Positions 7,373-16,114 of a stretch of DNA of 23,777 nt are shown here, in pieces. The notes under the pieces were generated by a model. The model had not been told where the DNA came from. It ran no database searches and saw nothing but the letters and a program-made list of their open reading frames with translations. Location of the stretch: assembly GCA_023387235.1 (NCBI GenBank), contig JAEWIJ010000114.1, positions 1 through 23,777 of the forward strand, given 5' to 3'. Numbering within the stretch: the stretch's first letter is position 1; every line of letters begins with the position of its first letter. The DNA is from Pseudomonadota bacterium (GTDB taxonomy: Bacteria > Pseudomonadota > Alphaproteobacteria > Rhizobiales > Hyphomicrobiaceae). Both the position numbers and the translations under genes were made by a program.

Positions 7373-8158
7373 ATGGTGCGAGTATCCACCACCGAGGATC
7401 AAACACGCCTCTTCTGGAAGAAGTATCAGCGCACAGCCCCTGGCCAGTCGCACAAGTATCTCCAGTTGCGGGAAGCGCTGACGCGCGCGATCGATGAGGG
7501 TTTCTGGAGCTTCGGCGACAAGCTGCCGCCCGAGGGTGAACTCGCGCGCCTCACGCCCTTCAGCCTCGGAACGGCGCAGCGCGCCTATGCCGATCTCGTG
7601 CGCGAGGGAATGGTGGAGCGACGCGCCGGCGCGGGCACGTTCGTGCTTCGACCCTCGCAGATTCTCGACACGCCGTGGCACTTCCGCTTTCGATCGGATG
7701 CCGATGCAGCGTTCCATCCGGTCTTTCCGAAGCTGATCGGCATCAAGCGCCATTCGGGCTCCGGTCCCTGGAGCGCATTCCTCAGGCACTCCGACGAGGT
7801 CGTCTGCATCGAGCGCGCGGTCCGCATCGGCAGCGAGTTCGCTCTGTACGCAGCGTTCTACATCGATGCGGCGCCGGTCGATCGCGTCCTCGGTCGTCGC
7901 CGGGAAATCGTCGGTGTCAACCTGCGGCGTGAGCTCAGTCTCGACATCGTGCGCATGGGGATCGACCTGCGGGTCGAAGCCCACCGCGGACGCACGCATC
8001 CCGTGCTCAAGATCAAGGAGGGCACGAGCGTGCTCGTCGTCGAAACCCGCGCCTATGCCCAGACAGCCGGCCAGAACTACATTCAGATCATGACGGTGCC
8101 GCCGACGCCGGAATGGCTGCACATCTCCGACTACGGCGTCGACGCGTCAGGGATCTAG
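7373..8158 (+). CDS. GntR family transcriptional regulator, HutC/UTRA type
   Basis: The 261-residue protein has an N-terminal winged helix-turn-helix (about 29-93: KYLQLREALTRAI, GDKLPPEGELAR, SLGTAQRAYADLVREGMVERRAGAGTFV) and a C-terminal UTRA ligand-binding domain (about 105-255, with ERAVRIGSEFALY and VLKIKEGTSVLVVETRAY). Members usually repress a transport or catabolic operon and let go when they bind a small effector. I chose ATG 7373; an in-frame TTG at 7307 would add 22 residues with no family likeness. It sits 82 bases after the permease gene on the same strand and 140 bases before soxB, so it may control the importer, the sox genes or both. The palindrome at 3579-3598 is a candidate target. 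Confidence 0.88.
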   Translation: MVRVSTTEDQTRLFWKKYQRTAPGQSHKYLQLREALTRAIDEGFWSFGDKLPPEGELARLTPFSLGTAQRAYADLVREGMVERRAGAGTFVLRPSQILDTPWHFRFRSDADAAFHPVFPKLIGIKRHSGSGPWSAFLRHSDEVVCIERAVRIGSEFALYAAFYIDAAPVDRVLGRRREIVGVNLRRELSLDIVRMGIDLRVEAHRGRTHPVLKIKEGTSVLVVETRAYAQTAGQNYIQIMTVPPTPEWLHISDYGVDASGI

Positions 8159-8186
8159 AGGGCTGGCTCACCAATGCGTCGACGGT

Positions 8187-8199
8187 CGACAGAATGTCG
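8187..8199. promoter_or_regulatory. Short inverted repeat upstream of soxB
   Basis: CGACA-GAA-TGTCG forms a 13-base inverted repeat about 100 bases before the soxB start, next to a duplicated GTCGAC-like word (8178-8190). It lies in the only non-coding gap before the sox genes and could be a regulator site. The arms are short, so this is a weak call. Confidence 0.25.
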
Positions 8200-8298
8200 G
8201 ATTTTTCCAATTGAACGTCGCCTTGATCCGGGATGGTCGCACTGGATCGCCCCTATGTTTCCTGGTTCCATTCGGCTAGTCGATCGGGCTCCTTCACC

Positions 8299-9552
8299 AT
8301 GCGCCGCTTCTCACTATCGAGCCTACTTGCGGAAGCCTTCAACGCACATCGTGGCTGGCTGCGGCAATGGCGCTCGCCCGAGCCGAAGGCTTCCTACGAT
8401 GTCGTGATCGTCGGCGGCGGCAGCCACGGCCTCGGCACGGCCTACTACCTCGCCAAGGAGTTCGGCATCACGAACGTCGCGGTGCTCGAGAAGGGTTGGA
8501 TCGGCGGCGGCAACTCCGGCCGCAACACGACGATCATCAGGTCGAACTATCTCTACGACGAAAGCGCTGCGCTCTATGAGCACGCGCTGAAACTGTGGGA
8601 GAACCTCTCGGGCGAGCTGAACTACAACGTCATGTATTCCGCGCGCGGCGTGCTCATGCTCGCGCACTCGGTGCACGACGTGCAGAGCTTCAAACGGCAC
8701 ATATACGCAAACCGCCTGAACGGCATCGATAACGAATGGCTGACGCCCGAGCAGTGCAGGGCCTTCTGCCCACCCTTGAGCATTTCACCGGGCGCACGCT
8801 ACCCCATCATGGGCGGCGCGCTGCAACGGCGCGGCGGCACGGCGCGGCACGACGCGATCGTGTGGGGTTACGCGCGCGGCGCCGATGCGCGCGGCGTCGA
8901 CATCATCGAGAACTGCGAGGTTACCGGGTTCACGCGCGCGCCGGACGGCAGCATAAGCGGGGTCGAGACCACGCGCGGAACGATCGCGACGAAGCGCGTC
9001 GGTGTCGTTGCCGCAGGGCACACCAGCGTCGTGCTGGGGCACGCGGGCGTCCGCTTGCCGCTCGAAAGCTTCCCTTTGCAAGCGCTGGTGTCCGAGCCCG
9101 TGAAGCCGGTCTTCCCCTGCGTCGTGATGTCGAATGCAGTCCATGCCTACATCTCGCAATCGGACAAGGGTGAGCTGGTCATCGGCGCCGGTACGGACCA
9201 GTACACCTCGTACTCCCAGCAGGGTGGCCTCCACATCACCACGCATACGCTCGACGCGATCTGCGAGCTCTTTCCGCAGTTCCGCAGGATGCGCATGATG
9301 CGCTCATGGGGCGGCATCGTCGACGTGACGCCTGACCGATCGCCGATCATCGGCCGCACGCCGGTCGACGGCCTCTACGTCAACTGCGGATGGGGGACGG
9401 GCGGCTTCAAGGCGACGCCCGGCTCCGCTCATGTCTTCGCGCATACGCTCGCAACTGGCGCGCCACATCCGATCAATGCGCCCTTCACACTCGATCGCTT
9501 CCGCACCGGCCGCCTGATCGACGAGGCCGCCGCCGCGGCTGTGGCGCACTGA
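8299..9552 (+). CDS. soxB: Sarcosine oxidase beta subunit
   Basis: The 417-residue flavoprotein subunit carries the sarcosine oxidation site of the heterotetrameric enzyme: sarcosine plus oxygen and water give glycine, hydrogen peroxide and a one-carbon unit (formaldehyde, or methylene-tetrahydrofolate when folate is present). It shows the FAD-binding DVVIVGGGSHGLGTAYYLA (34-52), GGGNSGRNTTIIRSNY (69-84), and the C-terminal DVTPDRSPIIG and CGWGTGGFKATPGSAH. In characterised enzymes FMN is linked to a beta-subunit histidine; His184 in GGTARHDAIVWGYARG is my candidate. I chose ATG 8299 because MRRFSLSSLLAEAF matches the usual SoxB start; an ATG at 8233 would add 22 unlikely residues. soxD follows after eight bases. 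Confidence 0.93.
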   Translation: MRRFSLSSLLAEAFNAHRGWLRQWRSPEPKASYDVVIVGGGSHGLGTAYYLAKEFGITNVAVLEKGWIGGGNSGRNTTIIRSNYLYDESAALYEHALKLWENLSGELNYNVMYSARGVLMLAHSVHDVQSFKRHIYANRLNGIDNEWLTPEQCRAFCPPLSISPGARYPIMGGALQRRGGTARHDAIVWGYARGADARGVDIIENCEVTGFTRAPDGSISGVETTRGTIATKRVGVVAAGHTSVVLGHAGVRLPLESFPLQALVSEPVKPVFPCVVMSNAVHAYISQSDKGELVIGAGTDQYTSYSQQGGLHITTHTLDAICELFPQFRRMRMMRSWGGIVDVTPDRSPIIGRTPVDGLYVNCGWGTGGFKATPGSAHVFAHTLATGAPHPINAPFTLDRFRTGRLIDEAAAAAVAH

Positions 9553-9560
9553 GGTCTCCC

Positions 9561-9851
9561 ATGCTGCTGATCCATTGCCCTTACTGCGGCGCGCGTCCGG
9601 AAATCGAATTCCGCGGCGGCGGCGAAGCCCATATTGCCCGTCCGGCCGATCCGTCCGCGTCGAACAGCCGAGAGTGGGCCGAATATCTCTACTATCGAGG
9701 CAATCCGAAGGGGCGGCACGCCGAGCGCTGGCTGCATGTTCATGGCTGCGGGCGCTGGTTCAACGCGATCCGCAATACGGCAAGCGACGCCTTCGAGCAG
9801 ACTTACGTCATGGGGCAGGCCCGCCCTGAAGATATGAAGGAGGGACGTTGA
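9561..9851 (+). CDS. soxD: Sarcosine oxidase delta subunit
   Basis: The 96-residue subunit is the small zinc-binding part of heterotetrameric sarcosine oxidase. The four expected metal ligands are visible: Cys6 and Cys9 in IHCPYCGARPE, and His59 with Cys63 in LHVHGCGRWFNAIRN. The typical RGGGEAHIARP and YLYYRGNPKGRHAERW segments are also present. The start at 9561 is set by GAGGT five bases upstream and by the family N-terminus; the open frame extends further upstream only as overlap with soxB. Its stop shares one base with the soxA start (TGATG), which suggests coupled translation and fixed subunit ratio. Confidence 0.95.
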   Translation: MLLIHCPYCGARPEIEFRGGGEAHIARPADPSASNSREWAEYLYYRGNPKGRHAERWLHVHGCGRWFNAIRNTASDAFEQTYVMGQARPEDMKEGR

Positions 9852-12800
9852 TGCCCTCGCGTATCGCGGAGCAGCCTTTTCGCCTCGCCAATGGCGGACG
9901 CATCGACCGCACACGTCCGGTGCGCTTCAGCTTCAATGGCCGAACGATCGATGGCTACGCCGGAGACACGATCGCCTCGGCGCTCCTGGCGAATGGCGTG
10001 CATCTGGTCGGACGCTCATTCAAGTATCATCGCCCGCGTGGCGTGCTCAGTCACGGATCCGACGAGCCGAATGCACTCCTCGATGTCGATCGCGGGGACG
10101 GCCGGCGAGATCCGAACAATCGCGCGACCGTCGTCGAGGCGGCCGATGGGATTGATGCGCGGTCGCAGAACCATTGGCCGTCGCTCGATTGGGATTTCGG
10201 TGCGGTCAACGATTTGCTCGCGCCCGTGTTCGTCGCCGGCTTCTACTACAAGACATTCAAGTGGCCGCGCAGCTTCTGGCATCGGCTCTATGAGCCCGCC
10301 ATCCGCGCCGTCGCGGGGCTCGGTGTCGCACCGGCCGAGAATGATCCCGACCGCTATGTACATCGGCATGCCCATTGTGACGTGCTTGTCGTCGGCGGCG
10401 GGCCTGCGGGAATGGCCGTCGCCCTCGCAGCTTCCGACGGTGGGGCACGCGTCATTCTCGCCGATGAGCAGGCGGAGCTCGGCGGCACGCTGCTGCATGA
10501 CCGGACCTCGCGGATCGATGGCGCCCTGGCGCAGGATTGGCTGGCGGAGACACTGCGAATTCTGGCCGCGCGTGCCGGCGTGATCATCCTGCCGCGCACG
10601 ACAGTGTTCGGCTACTACAATCACAATCACATAGCGATGGTCGAGCGCGTCACGGACCATCTTCCGGTGGTGCCATCGACGCGTCCGCGCGAGCGCCTCT
10701 GGCAGGTGCGCGCAAGGAAAGTGATCCTCGCGGCCGGCGCTTACGAGCGCCCGCTCGCCTTTGCCGACAATGACCGGCCCGGCATCATGCTCGCGGAGAG
10801 CGCGCGCGCCTACATCAATCGCTACGCGGTCGCACCCGGCCGTCGGATCGTCTTTGCCGGCGCGACATCATCGGCCTATCAGGCTGCCGCGGATGCAAAG
10901 GTTGCGGGACTCGACGTGACGTTCGTCGACGTTCGCGATCCGACGCAATGCGGCGAAGAGGCCGGCGAGTTGCGCGCCCTCGGCATAGAGGTATTGACCG
11001 GTCATACGATCATCGGCTCGCGCGGCCGCAAGCGCGTCACAGGCCTGATCGTTGCTCCGACGAGCGGGCCCGGAACGATCGGCGCGCACCGTACATTGCC
11101 TTGCGATGCCGTCGCCATGTCAGGCGGATGGACGCCGGCCGTGCATCTGTTTTCGCAGTCCCGCGGTCGCTTGCGCTATCGCGACGACATCGACGCATTC
11201 GTGCCCGGCACCTCGGCGCAGTCCGAATGCTCAGTCGGGGCGGCCAATGGCACCTATGATCTTCATGGCGTCCTGACAGATGGTTGGCGCGCCGGCGCCG
11301 AGGCTGTGGGCGCGGCGACGAGCAGGCACTTTGCGGTCGTTGCCACGCAGCGAACCGACATCGGACGCACGAGAGCACTGCCGACCGATCGCGATCAGGG
11401 CCGCGTGCGCGCCTTCCTCGATTTTCAGAACGATGTCACGGTGAAGGACATCAAGCTCGCCGTACAAGAGGGCTTCCAGAGCATCGAGCATGTGAAGCGC
11501 TACACGACGACAGGCATGGCGACGGATCAGGGCAAGACGTCGAACATGCTCGCGCTCGGTATTGTCGCCGATACGCTGGACAAGACCGTACCCGAGGTCG
11601 GCACGACGACATTTCGCCCGCCGTTCACGCCCGTGTCCTTCGGTGCCATCGTCGGGCAGGCGCGCGATGCCCTGTTCGATCCTGTGCGCAAGGCACCGCT
11701 GCACGACTGGGCCGAAGCGCAAGGCGCGGTGTTCGAGCCTGTGGCTCTGTGGCGAAGGGCGCGCTACTTCCCGCGCGCGGGCGAGGATATGCACGCCGCG
11801 GTCAGTCGCGAGTGTCGAGCCGTGCGATCGGGCGTCGGCATATTTGATGCTTCAACGCTCGGGAAGATCGAGGTCGTGGGGCCCGACGCGGCGGAGTTCC
11901 TCAATCGCCTTTACACCAATGCCTGGTTGAAGCTCGCGCCGGGGCGCTGTCGCTACGGTCTCATGCTCCGCGAGGATGGCTTCATCTTCGACGACGGCGT
12001 CGTCGCGCGGATCGCGGACGATCGCTTTCATGTGACGACGACCACGGGAGGCGCCGCCCGCGTTCTCATCCACATGGAAGACTACCTGCAGACGGAGTGG
12101 AGCCATCTGAAAGTCTATCTGACGTCGACGACCGAGCAGTGGGGCGTCATTGCCGTTCAGGGGCCGAAGGCGCGCGACGTGATCGCGCCGCTCGTGGAAG
12201 GCATTGACCTGTCGCCGACGGCATTTCCGCATATGTCCATGCGAACGGGCAGGATTTGCGGCGTGCCCACACGTCTTTTCCGCGTGTCGTTCACCGGCGA
12301 GCTCGGCTACGAGATCAACGTGGCGAGTGGACACATGCCCGCGGTCTGGGATGCCATCCTCGAGCAGGGCGCACCTCACGGCATCACGCCTTACGGCACC
12401 GAGACCATGCATGTGCTCCGCGCCGAACGCGGGTTCATTATCGTCGGCCAGGATACGGATGGCACCGTCACGCCCGACGACGCGGGGCTCGGCGGCATGG
12501 TCTCCGCTACGAAGCGCGATTTCGTCGGAAAGCGCTCGCTCTCGCGCTCGGATATGCTGCTTCCGGATCGCAAGCAGCTTGTGGGCTTGCTCACGGCGGA
12601 CCCGAGGCTCGTGCTCGATGAAGGCGCGCAGGTGGTTGCGGACCCGAAGGCGCCGATCCCGATGAAGATGCTGGGGCACGTGACGTCGAGCTATTGGAGC
12701 GACGCCTGCGGCCGATCCATCGCAGTCGCGCTTGTATCGGGAGGACGCGCCCGCGTCGGCGAGACGCTTCACGTCACCACGCATGACGGCTTCGCCGCCG

Positions 12801-12871
12801 TCACGGTCGCGCCGCCGGTCTTCTTCGATGCCGAGGGCAAGCGCGTCAACGGGGAGCTGGCCCATGCCTGA
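9851..12871 (+). CDS. soxA: Sarcosine oxidase alpha subunit
   Basis: The 1006-residue large subunit binds NAD and tetrahydrofolate in characterised heterotetrameric enzymes and passes the one-carbon unit to folate. Order: an N-terminal ferredoxin-like fold without iron-sulfur cysteines (about 22-100; VRFSFNGRTIDGYAGDTIASALLANG, RSFKYHRPRG), a dinucleotide-binding domain (GGGPAG at 182-187) with a second nucleotide segment (RRIVFAGATSSAYQAA), and a C-terminal GcvT-like aminomethyltransferase domain (from about 645; SGVGIFDASTLGKIEVVGPDA, FTGELGYEINV, FVGKRSL). Length is usual. The ATG at 9851 shares its A with the soxD stop; a TTG one codon earlier is less likely. The end overlaps soxG by eight bases (ATGCCTGA). 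Confidence 0.95.
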   Translation: MPSRIAEQPFRLANGGRIDRTRPVRFSFNGRTIDGYAGDTIASALLANGVHLVGRSFKYHRPRGVLSHGSDEPNALLDVDRGDGRRDPNNRATVVEAADGIDARSQNHWPSLDWDFGAVNDLLAPVFVAGFYYKTFKWPRSFWHRLYEPAIRAVAGLGVAPAENDPDRYVHRHAHCDVLVVGGGPAGMAVALAASDGGARVILADEQAELGGTLLHDRTSRIDGALAQDWLAETLRILAARAGVIILPRTTVFGYYNHNHIAMVERVTDHLPVVPSTRPRERLWQVRARKVILAAGAYERPLAFADNDRPGIMLAESARAYINRYAVAPGRRIVFAGATSSAYQAAADAKVAGLDVTFVDVRDPTQCGEEAGELRALGIEVLTGHTIIGSRGRKRVTGLIVAPTSGPGTIGAHRTLPCDAVAMSGGWTPAVHLFSQSRGRLRYRDDIDAFVPGTSAQSECSVGAANGTYDLHGVLTDGWRAGAEAVGAATSRHFAVVATQRTDIGRTRALPTDRDQGRVRAFLDFQNDVTVKDIKLAVQEGFQSIEHVKRYTTTGMATDQGKTSNMLALGIVADTLDKTVPEVGTTTFRPPFTPVSFGAIVGQARDALFDPVRKAPLHDWAEAQGAVFEPVALWRRARYFPRAGEDMHAAVSRECRAVRSGVGIFDASTLGKIEVVGPDAAEFLNRLYTNAWLKLAPGRCRYGLMLREDGFIFDDGVVARIADDRFHVTTTTGGAARVLIHMEDYLQTEWSHLKVYLTSTTEQWGVIAVQGPKARDVIAPLVEGIDLSPTAFPHMSMRTGRICGVPTRLFRVSFTGELGYEINVASGHMPAVWDAILEQGAPHGITPYGTETMHVLRAERGFIIVGQDTDGTVTPDDAGLGGMVSATKRDFVGKRSLSRSDMLLPDRKQLVGLLTADPRLVLDEGAQVVADPKAPIPMKMLGHVTSSYWSDACGRSIAVALVSGGRARVGETLHVTTHDGFAAVTVAPPVFFDAEGKRVNGELAHA

Positions 12872-13403
12872 GCAGCAATCGATCGGCACATCCAGCGTTG
12901 CGATCTCGAAGATCGACGCCGGCACGTCGTACGCGCTGCGCATCGCGCCCGCGCTCGCCGAGAGCGTTCGAGAGGCGGCCGGCTTCGATCTTACGGGCCG
13001 CATCAATACGGCGATCACAGCCGGCGAGCGGCGTGCGGCGCGCCTGGGCCCTGACGAATGGCTGCTCATGGCGCCGCCCGGCGACAACGACGCGCTGGCC
13101 GACGCCATCGGCAGAGCGCTCGAAGGGCATCATCACGCGCTCGTCGACATCAGCCATCGCAATTTATCGATCGTGGTGTCAGGGACGCACGCGCCCATCG
13201 TGCTCAATGCCGGCGTGGCACTCGACCTCGACGATGCCGCCTTTCCCGCGGGCTCCGCGACGCGAACAGTGCTCGGAAAAGCAGAGATCGTTCTGCTCCG
13301 GCCGGGCGCCGATCGGCTCTATCACGTCATATGCTGGCGATCCTTTGTGCCGTACGTCCAGGGCTTCCTCGAAGAGGCAGCACGGGACGTGAACGGCGAC
13401 TGA
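12864..13403 (+). CDS. soxG: Sarcosine oxidase gamma subunit
   Basis: The 179-residue subunit completes the soxBDAG set. It has the GcvT/YgfZ-related fold of SoxG: ARLGPDEWLLMAP, ALVDISHRNLSIVVSGTHA, NAGVALDLDDAAFPAGSATRTVLGKAEIVLLRPG and the end YHVICWRSFVPYVQGFLEEAA. The open frame begins earlier, but the start at 12864 is the first ATG in a family-like position and overlaps the soxA end by eight bases. No serine hydroxymethyltransferase, purU or folD gene follows, although these often sit with soxBDAG; the next gene is a regulator 101 bases away. Confidence 0.92.
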   Translation: MPEQQSIGTSSVAISKIDAGTSYALRIAPALAESVREAAGFDLTGRINTAITAGERRAARLGPDEWLLMAPPGDNDALADAIGRALEGHHHALVDISHRNLSIVVSGTHAPIVLNAGVALDLDDAAFPAGSATRTVLGKAEIVLLRPGADRLYHVICWRSFVPYVQGFLEEAARDVNGD

Positions 13404-13504
13404 GCGCACTCGAACCTTATCGCCACGGCCGACCGGCGGCGCAGCCTTGCCAAACCCGGCATGGGAGGGCATTCATACCCCCACTGCGGGAATTTCCTTT
13501 CCCC

Positions 13505-14557
13505 ATGGGAGTAAATGAGCACGTGCCTAAGGCACCTACACCGCTGCGGGTTGGCTTCATCCTGGCCAACAACTTCACGCTGACCGCATTCGCCAATTTC
13601 GTCGACGTTCTTCGGCTCGCGGCTGACGACGGCGACAAGAGTCGGCCCATTCGGTGTCAGTGGCAGATCATGTCGCATTCGGAGAACGGGATTCGCGCGA
13701 GCTGCGGCGCGTTCGTGAGCCCGACCTCCGGCCTGATCGACCCGGCCAATCTCGACTACGTCGTCGTCGTTGGAGGCCTGCTTCATACCGGGCCGCAGCT
13801 CCCTGCCAAACTGCAGGAATACCTTCTCAATGCCGCGCGATCGAACACCAAGATCGTCGGCGTATGCACGGGCAGCTTCATTCTCTGCCGGCTCGGGCTG
13901 CTCGATGGGCGCAAGTGCTGCATCAGCTGGTATCACTATCGCGACTTCCTCGAGGAGTTCGGCGATCTGGTGCCGATCGCCGATCGCCTCTATATCGCCG
14001 ATGGCGATCGCATAACGTGCTCGGGCGGGACCGGCGTTTCCTACCTCGCGGCATCTCTCGTCGAGCGCCATCTCGGGCCGGCGAGTGCGCAGAAGGCGCT
14101 TCATATTCTCCAGATCGATCGTGCCCGGCCGGGCTCGGCGGCACAGCCCGCACCGCCGATGGCTCTTTCCGGCGACAACGATCGAGTGTCGCGCGCCCTG
14201 CTGATCATGGAACAGCATCTGGCGCGGCCGATGCCGGTGGCGAAGATCGCCGCCGAGGTCCACACCAGCGCCCGCCAGCTCGAACGGTTGTTCAAGGAGA
14301 AAGTCGGCTGCGCTCCACACACGGCCTACCTTCGACTGCGACTGAAGCACGCCCGCTGGATGCTGAGCTCCGATCTCTCCCTTGCCGCAATCGCCGCCGA
14401 CACCGGATTCTCCGACGGCGCGCATCTGAGCAAGACGTTCAAGCTCGTCTACGGCATCAATCCCTCGGAGCAGCGCAAGCGACTGCTCGCCCAGACCACC
14501 AAGCCATCGCGCCGCGGCATCAAGCCGTCCGACGCTGCGCGGCGTATCTTCGATTGA
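13505..14557 (+). CDS. GlxA/GbdR-type AraC family regulator with DJ-1/PfpI-like domain
   Basis: The 350-residue protein has an N-terminal glutamine-amidotransferase/DJ-1-like domain (about 14-205: RVGFILANNFTLTAFANFVDVLR, DYVVVVGGLL, GVCTGSFILCRLGLLDGR with Cys121) and a C-terminal AraC helix-turn-helix pair (about 225-329: VAKIAAEVHTSARQLERLFKEKVG and LSLAAIAADTGFSDGAHLSKTFKLVYGINPSEQR). GbdR of Pseudomonas, which switches on glycine betaine catabolism including soxBDAG, has this same architecture, and the gene follows soxG by 101 bases, so control of the sox genes is a fair inference. The true start is ATG 13505; the frame is open further upstream, but that part overlaps soxG. The family histidine near the cysteine is replaced by a Trp-Tyr-His-Tyr context (SWYHYRDF). 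Confidence 0.9.
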   Translation: MGVNEHVPKAPTPLRVGFILANNFTLTAFANFVDVLRLAADDGDKSRPIRCQWQIMSHSENGIRASCGAFVSPTSGLIDPANLDYVVVVGGLLHTGPQLPAKLQEYLLNAARSNTKIVGVCTGSFILCRLGLLDGRKCCISWYHYRDFLEEFGDLVPIADRLYIADGDRITCSGGTGVSYLAASLVERHLGPASAQKALHILQIDRARPGSAAQPAPPMALSGDNDRVSRALLIMEQHLARPMPVAKIAAEVHTSARQLERLFKEKVGCAPHTAYLRLRLKHARWMLSSDLSLAAIAADTGFSDGAHLSKTFKLVYGINPSEQRKRLLAQTTKPSRRGIKPSDAARRIFD

Positions 14558-14704
14558 GGTCGGCGGCTCACATCAGTATCGTCCCTGAGCCGTGGTCGTC
14601 GGGATAGGCAATCAGGTCAAACCCTCCGGTAGATCCTGACGACGGACATCCGGCCGAGTATGCTATCGCGGCGACTGCCTTTATCTGGAAATGGACCTGA
14701 AGCC

Positions 14705-15844
14705 GTGAGCCAAGAGCTGATCATCCGCCGAGTTACCCCGCGCGTCTTCCGCTGCCCGCTCGAGCAGCCGGTGACGACATCCTTCGGCACCATGCGCGAC
14801 CGTCCCATGGTGATGGTCGAGGTCGAGGACGACCAAGGTACGCGCGGCTGGGGTGAAGCTTGGTGCAATTTCCCCGCCGTGGGCGCCGAGCATCGCGCGC
14901 GCCTGATCGATAGCGTATTGACCCCGGCTCTCCTCGCCCGCTCCTTTCGCGATCCGATCGAAGCCTTCGAGCATTTGACGGCCCGCACGGCCGTGCTCGC
15001 CCTTCAAAGCGCCGAGCCTGGTCCCTTCGCCCAGGCCATCGCGGGCGTGGACACAGCCTTGTGGGATCTCGTTGCGCGACGCGCCGGCAAACCGCTGTGG
15101 CGACATCTGGCAAGCGACGGAAATCCGACGATCCGCGTCTACGCCAGCGGCCTCAATCCGGACTCGCCCGAAAAGCTGGCGAAGGCGAAGCAGGAGGCCG
15201 GCTACACCGCCTTCAAGCTGAAAGTCGGCTTCGGACGCGAGCGCGATCTGGCGAACCTCGCAGCGCTGTCAGACACGCTCGGCGCCGACGCGCATCTCAT
15301 GGTCGACGCCAATCAGGGCTGGAGCATCGAGCAGGCACTCGACACGCTGCCGAAGTTGGAAAAGTTCCGTCTTGGATGGGTCGAGGAGCCCGTTCGCGCC
15401 GATGTGCCGTGGCACGAGTGGCGGCGGCTGAAGCAGGCTACAAACATTCCGCTTGCCGGCGGCGAGAACGTCGCAGGCGTCGAAAATTTCGAGCAGGCAC
15501 TCGCGGCAAAAGTGCTCGGCGTCGTGCAGCCGGATCTCGCCAAATGGGGCGGCCTCAGTGCCGGCGTATCCGTCGCGCGGCGTATCCGGGCAGCGGGCGC
15601 GCGCTTCTGTCCGCACTATCTGGGCGGCGGCATCGGCCTATTGGCCTCGGCCCATCTGCTGGCCGCGGTCGGAGGTGACGGCCTGCTCGAAATCGACGCC
15701 AATCCAAATCCCCTTCGCTCGCTGCTCGCAGCAGACCTCGATCTGATCCGTGACGGCGAGGTTACATTGTCGGGTCGTGCAGGATTGGGCATCGAGCCCG
15801 ACCTCGATGCACTGCGCGCGTTCCATTGGCAAACTTTCGGCTGA
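14705..15844 (+). CDS. Mandelate racemase/muconate lactonizing enzyme family protein (MR subgroup)
   Basis: The 379-residue enolase-superfamily enzyme removes a proton next to a carboxylate with help from a magnesium ion. The MR-subgroup residues all appear: KLK (Lys171, Lys173), metal ligands Asp201 (VDANQGW), Glu227/228 (WVEEPV) and Glu254 (AGGENV), the His-Asp dyad Asp277 (VVQPDLAKWGG) and His304 (CPHYLGGGIG), and Glu329 (LEIDANPNP). The pattern is nearer to acid-sugar dehydratases and galactarolactone cycloisomerase than to the MLE subgroup (no active-site lysine on strand six). I chose GTG 14705, as GGAAATGG lies upstream and residues then match the family; ATG 14660 would add 15 residues. 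Its link to sarcosine breakdown is by position only, and the substrate is unknown. Confidence 0.87.
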   Translation: MSQELIIRRVTPRVFRCPLEQPVTTSFGTMRDRPMVMVEVEDDQGTRGWGEAWCNFPAVGAEHRARLIDSVLTPALLARSFRDPIEAFEHLTARTAVLALQSAEPGPFAQAIAGVDTALWDLVARRAGKPLWRHLASDGNPTIRVYASGLNPDSPEKLAKAKQEAGYTAFKLKVGFGRERDLANLAALSDTLGADAHLMVDANQGWSIEQALDTLPKLEKFRLGWVEEPVRADVPWHEWRRLKQATNIPLAGGENVAGVENFEQALAAKVLGVVQPDLAKWGGLSAGVSVARRIRAAGARFCPHYLGGGIGLLASAHLLAAVGGDGLLEIDANPNPLRSLLAADLDLIRDGEVTLSGRAGLGIEPDLDALRAFHWQTFG

Positions 15845-15903
15845 GCGTCACCGGCTCGCCGTAGCTCATTGATGTCGTACCCTGCACAACGGCAATAGCG
15901 TGC

Positions 15904-15921
15904 GGCCGCACTTCGGCGGCC
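15904..15921. terminator. Hairpin between convergent operons, possible terminator
   Basis: GGCCGC-ACTTCG-GCGGCC forms a perfect 6-bp GC stem in the 270-base gap between the ends of the enolase-superfamily gene (plus) and livF (minus). The T run after the stem is poor on both strands, so an intrinsic terminator is not certain. The rest of the gap (15845-16114) shows no gene. Confidence 0.3.
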
Positions 15922-16114
15922 TTGGACGTTCGCGCCGTCAGCACCGTGCGGGCGCAGCAAGTCTCGCACCGAGCACGGGCGGGCCACAAATATGGTTTGC
16001 TTCTGCCGCGTAGAGCGATTTGCGATCGCAGGCCTGCTCACATGGGCATCGAGGCCACGGCACGATCGAAGTTTCTATATCACCCGTCGATCGCGGGTCG
16101 GCACGGGCGCTCGC

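Noticed and set aside
11852..13108. 418-codon minus-strand frame opposite soxA and soxG
   Set aside because: It overlaps two well-supported subunit genes and shows no domain-like sequence.
14612..14639. Inverted repeat TCAGG ... CCTGA upstream of the enolase-superfamily gene
   Set aside because: Five-base arms around an 18-base spacer are expected by chance in a gap of this size.
15845..16114. Possible small gene in the convergent gap
   Set aside because: The frames crossing it are Arg/Pro-rich, lack ribosome-binding sites and run into livF antisense; I see no gene here.
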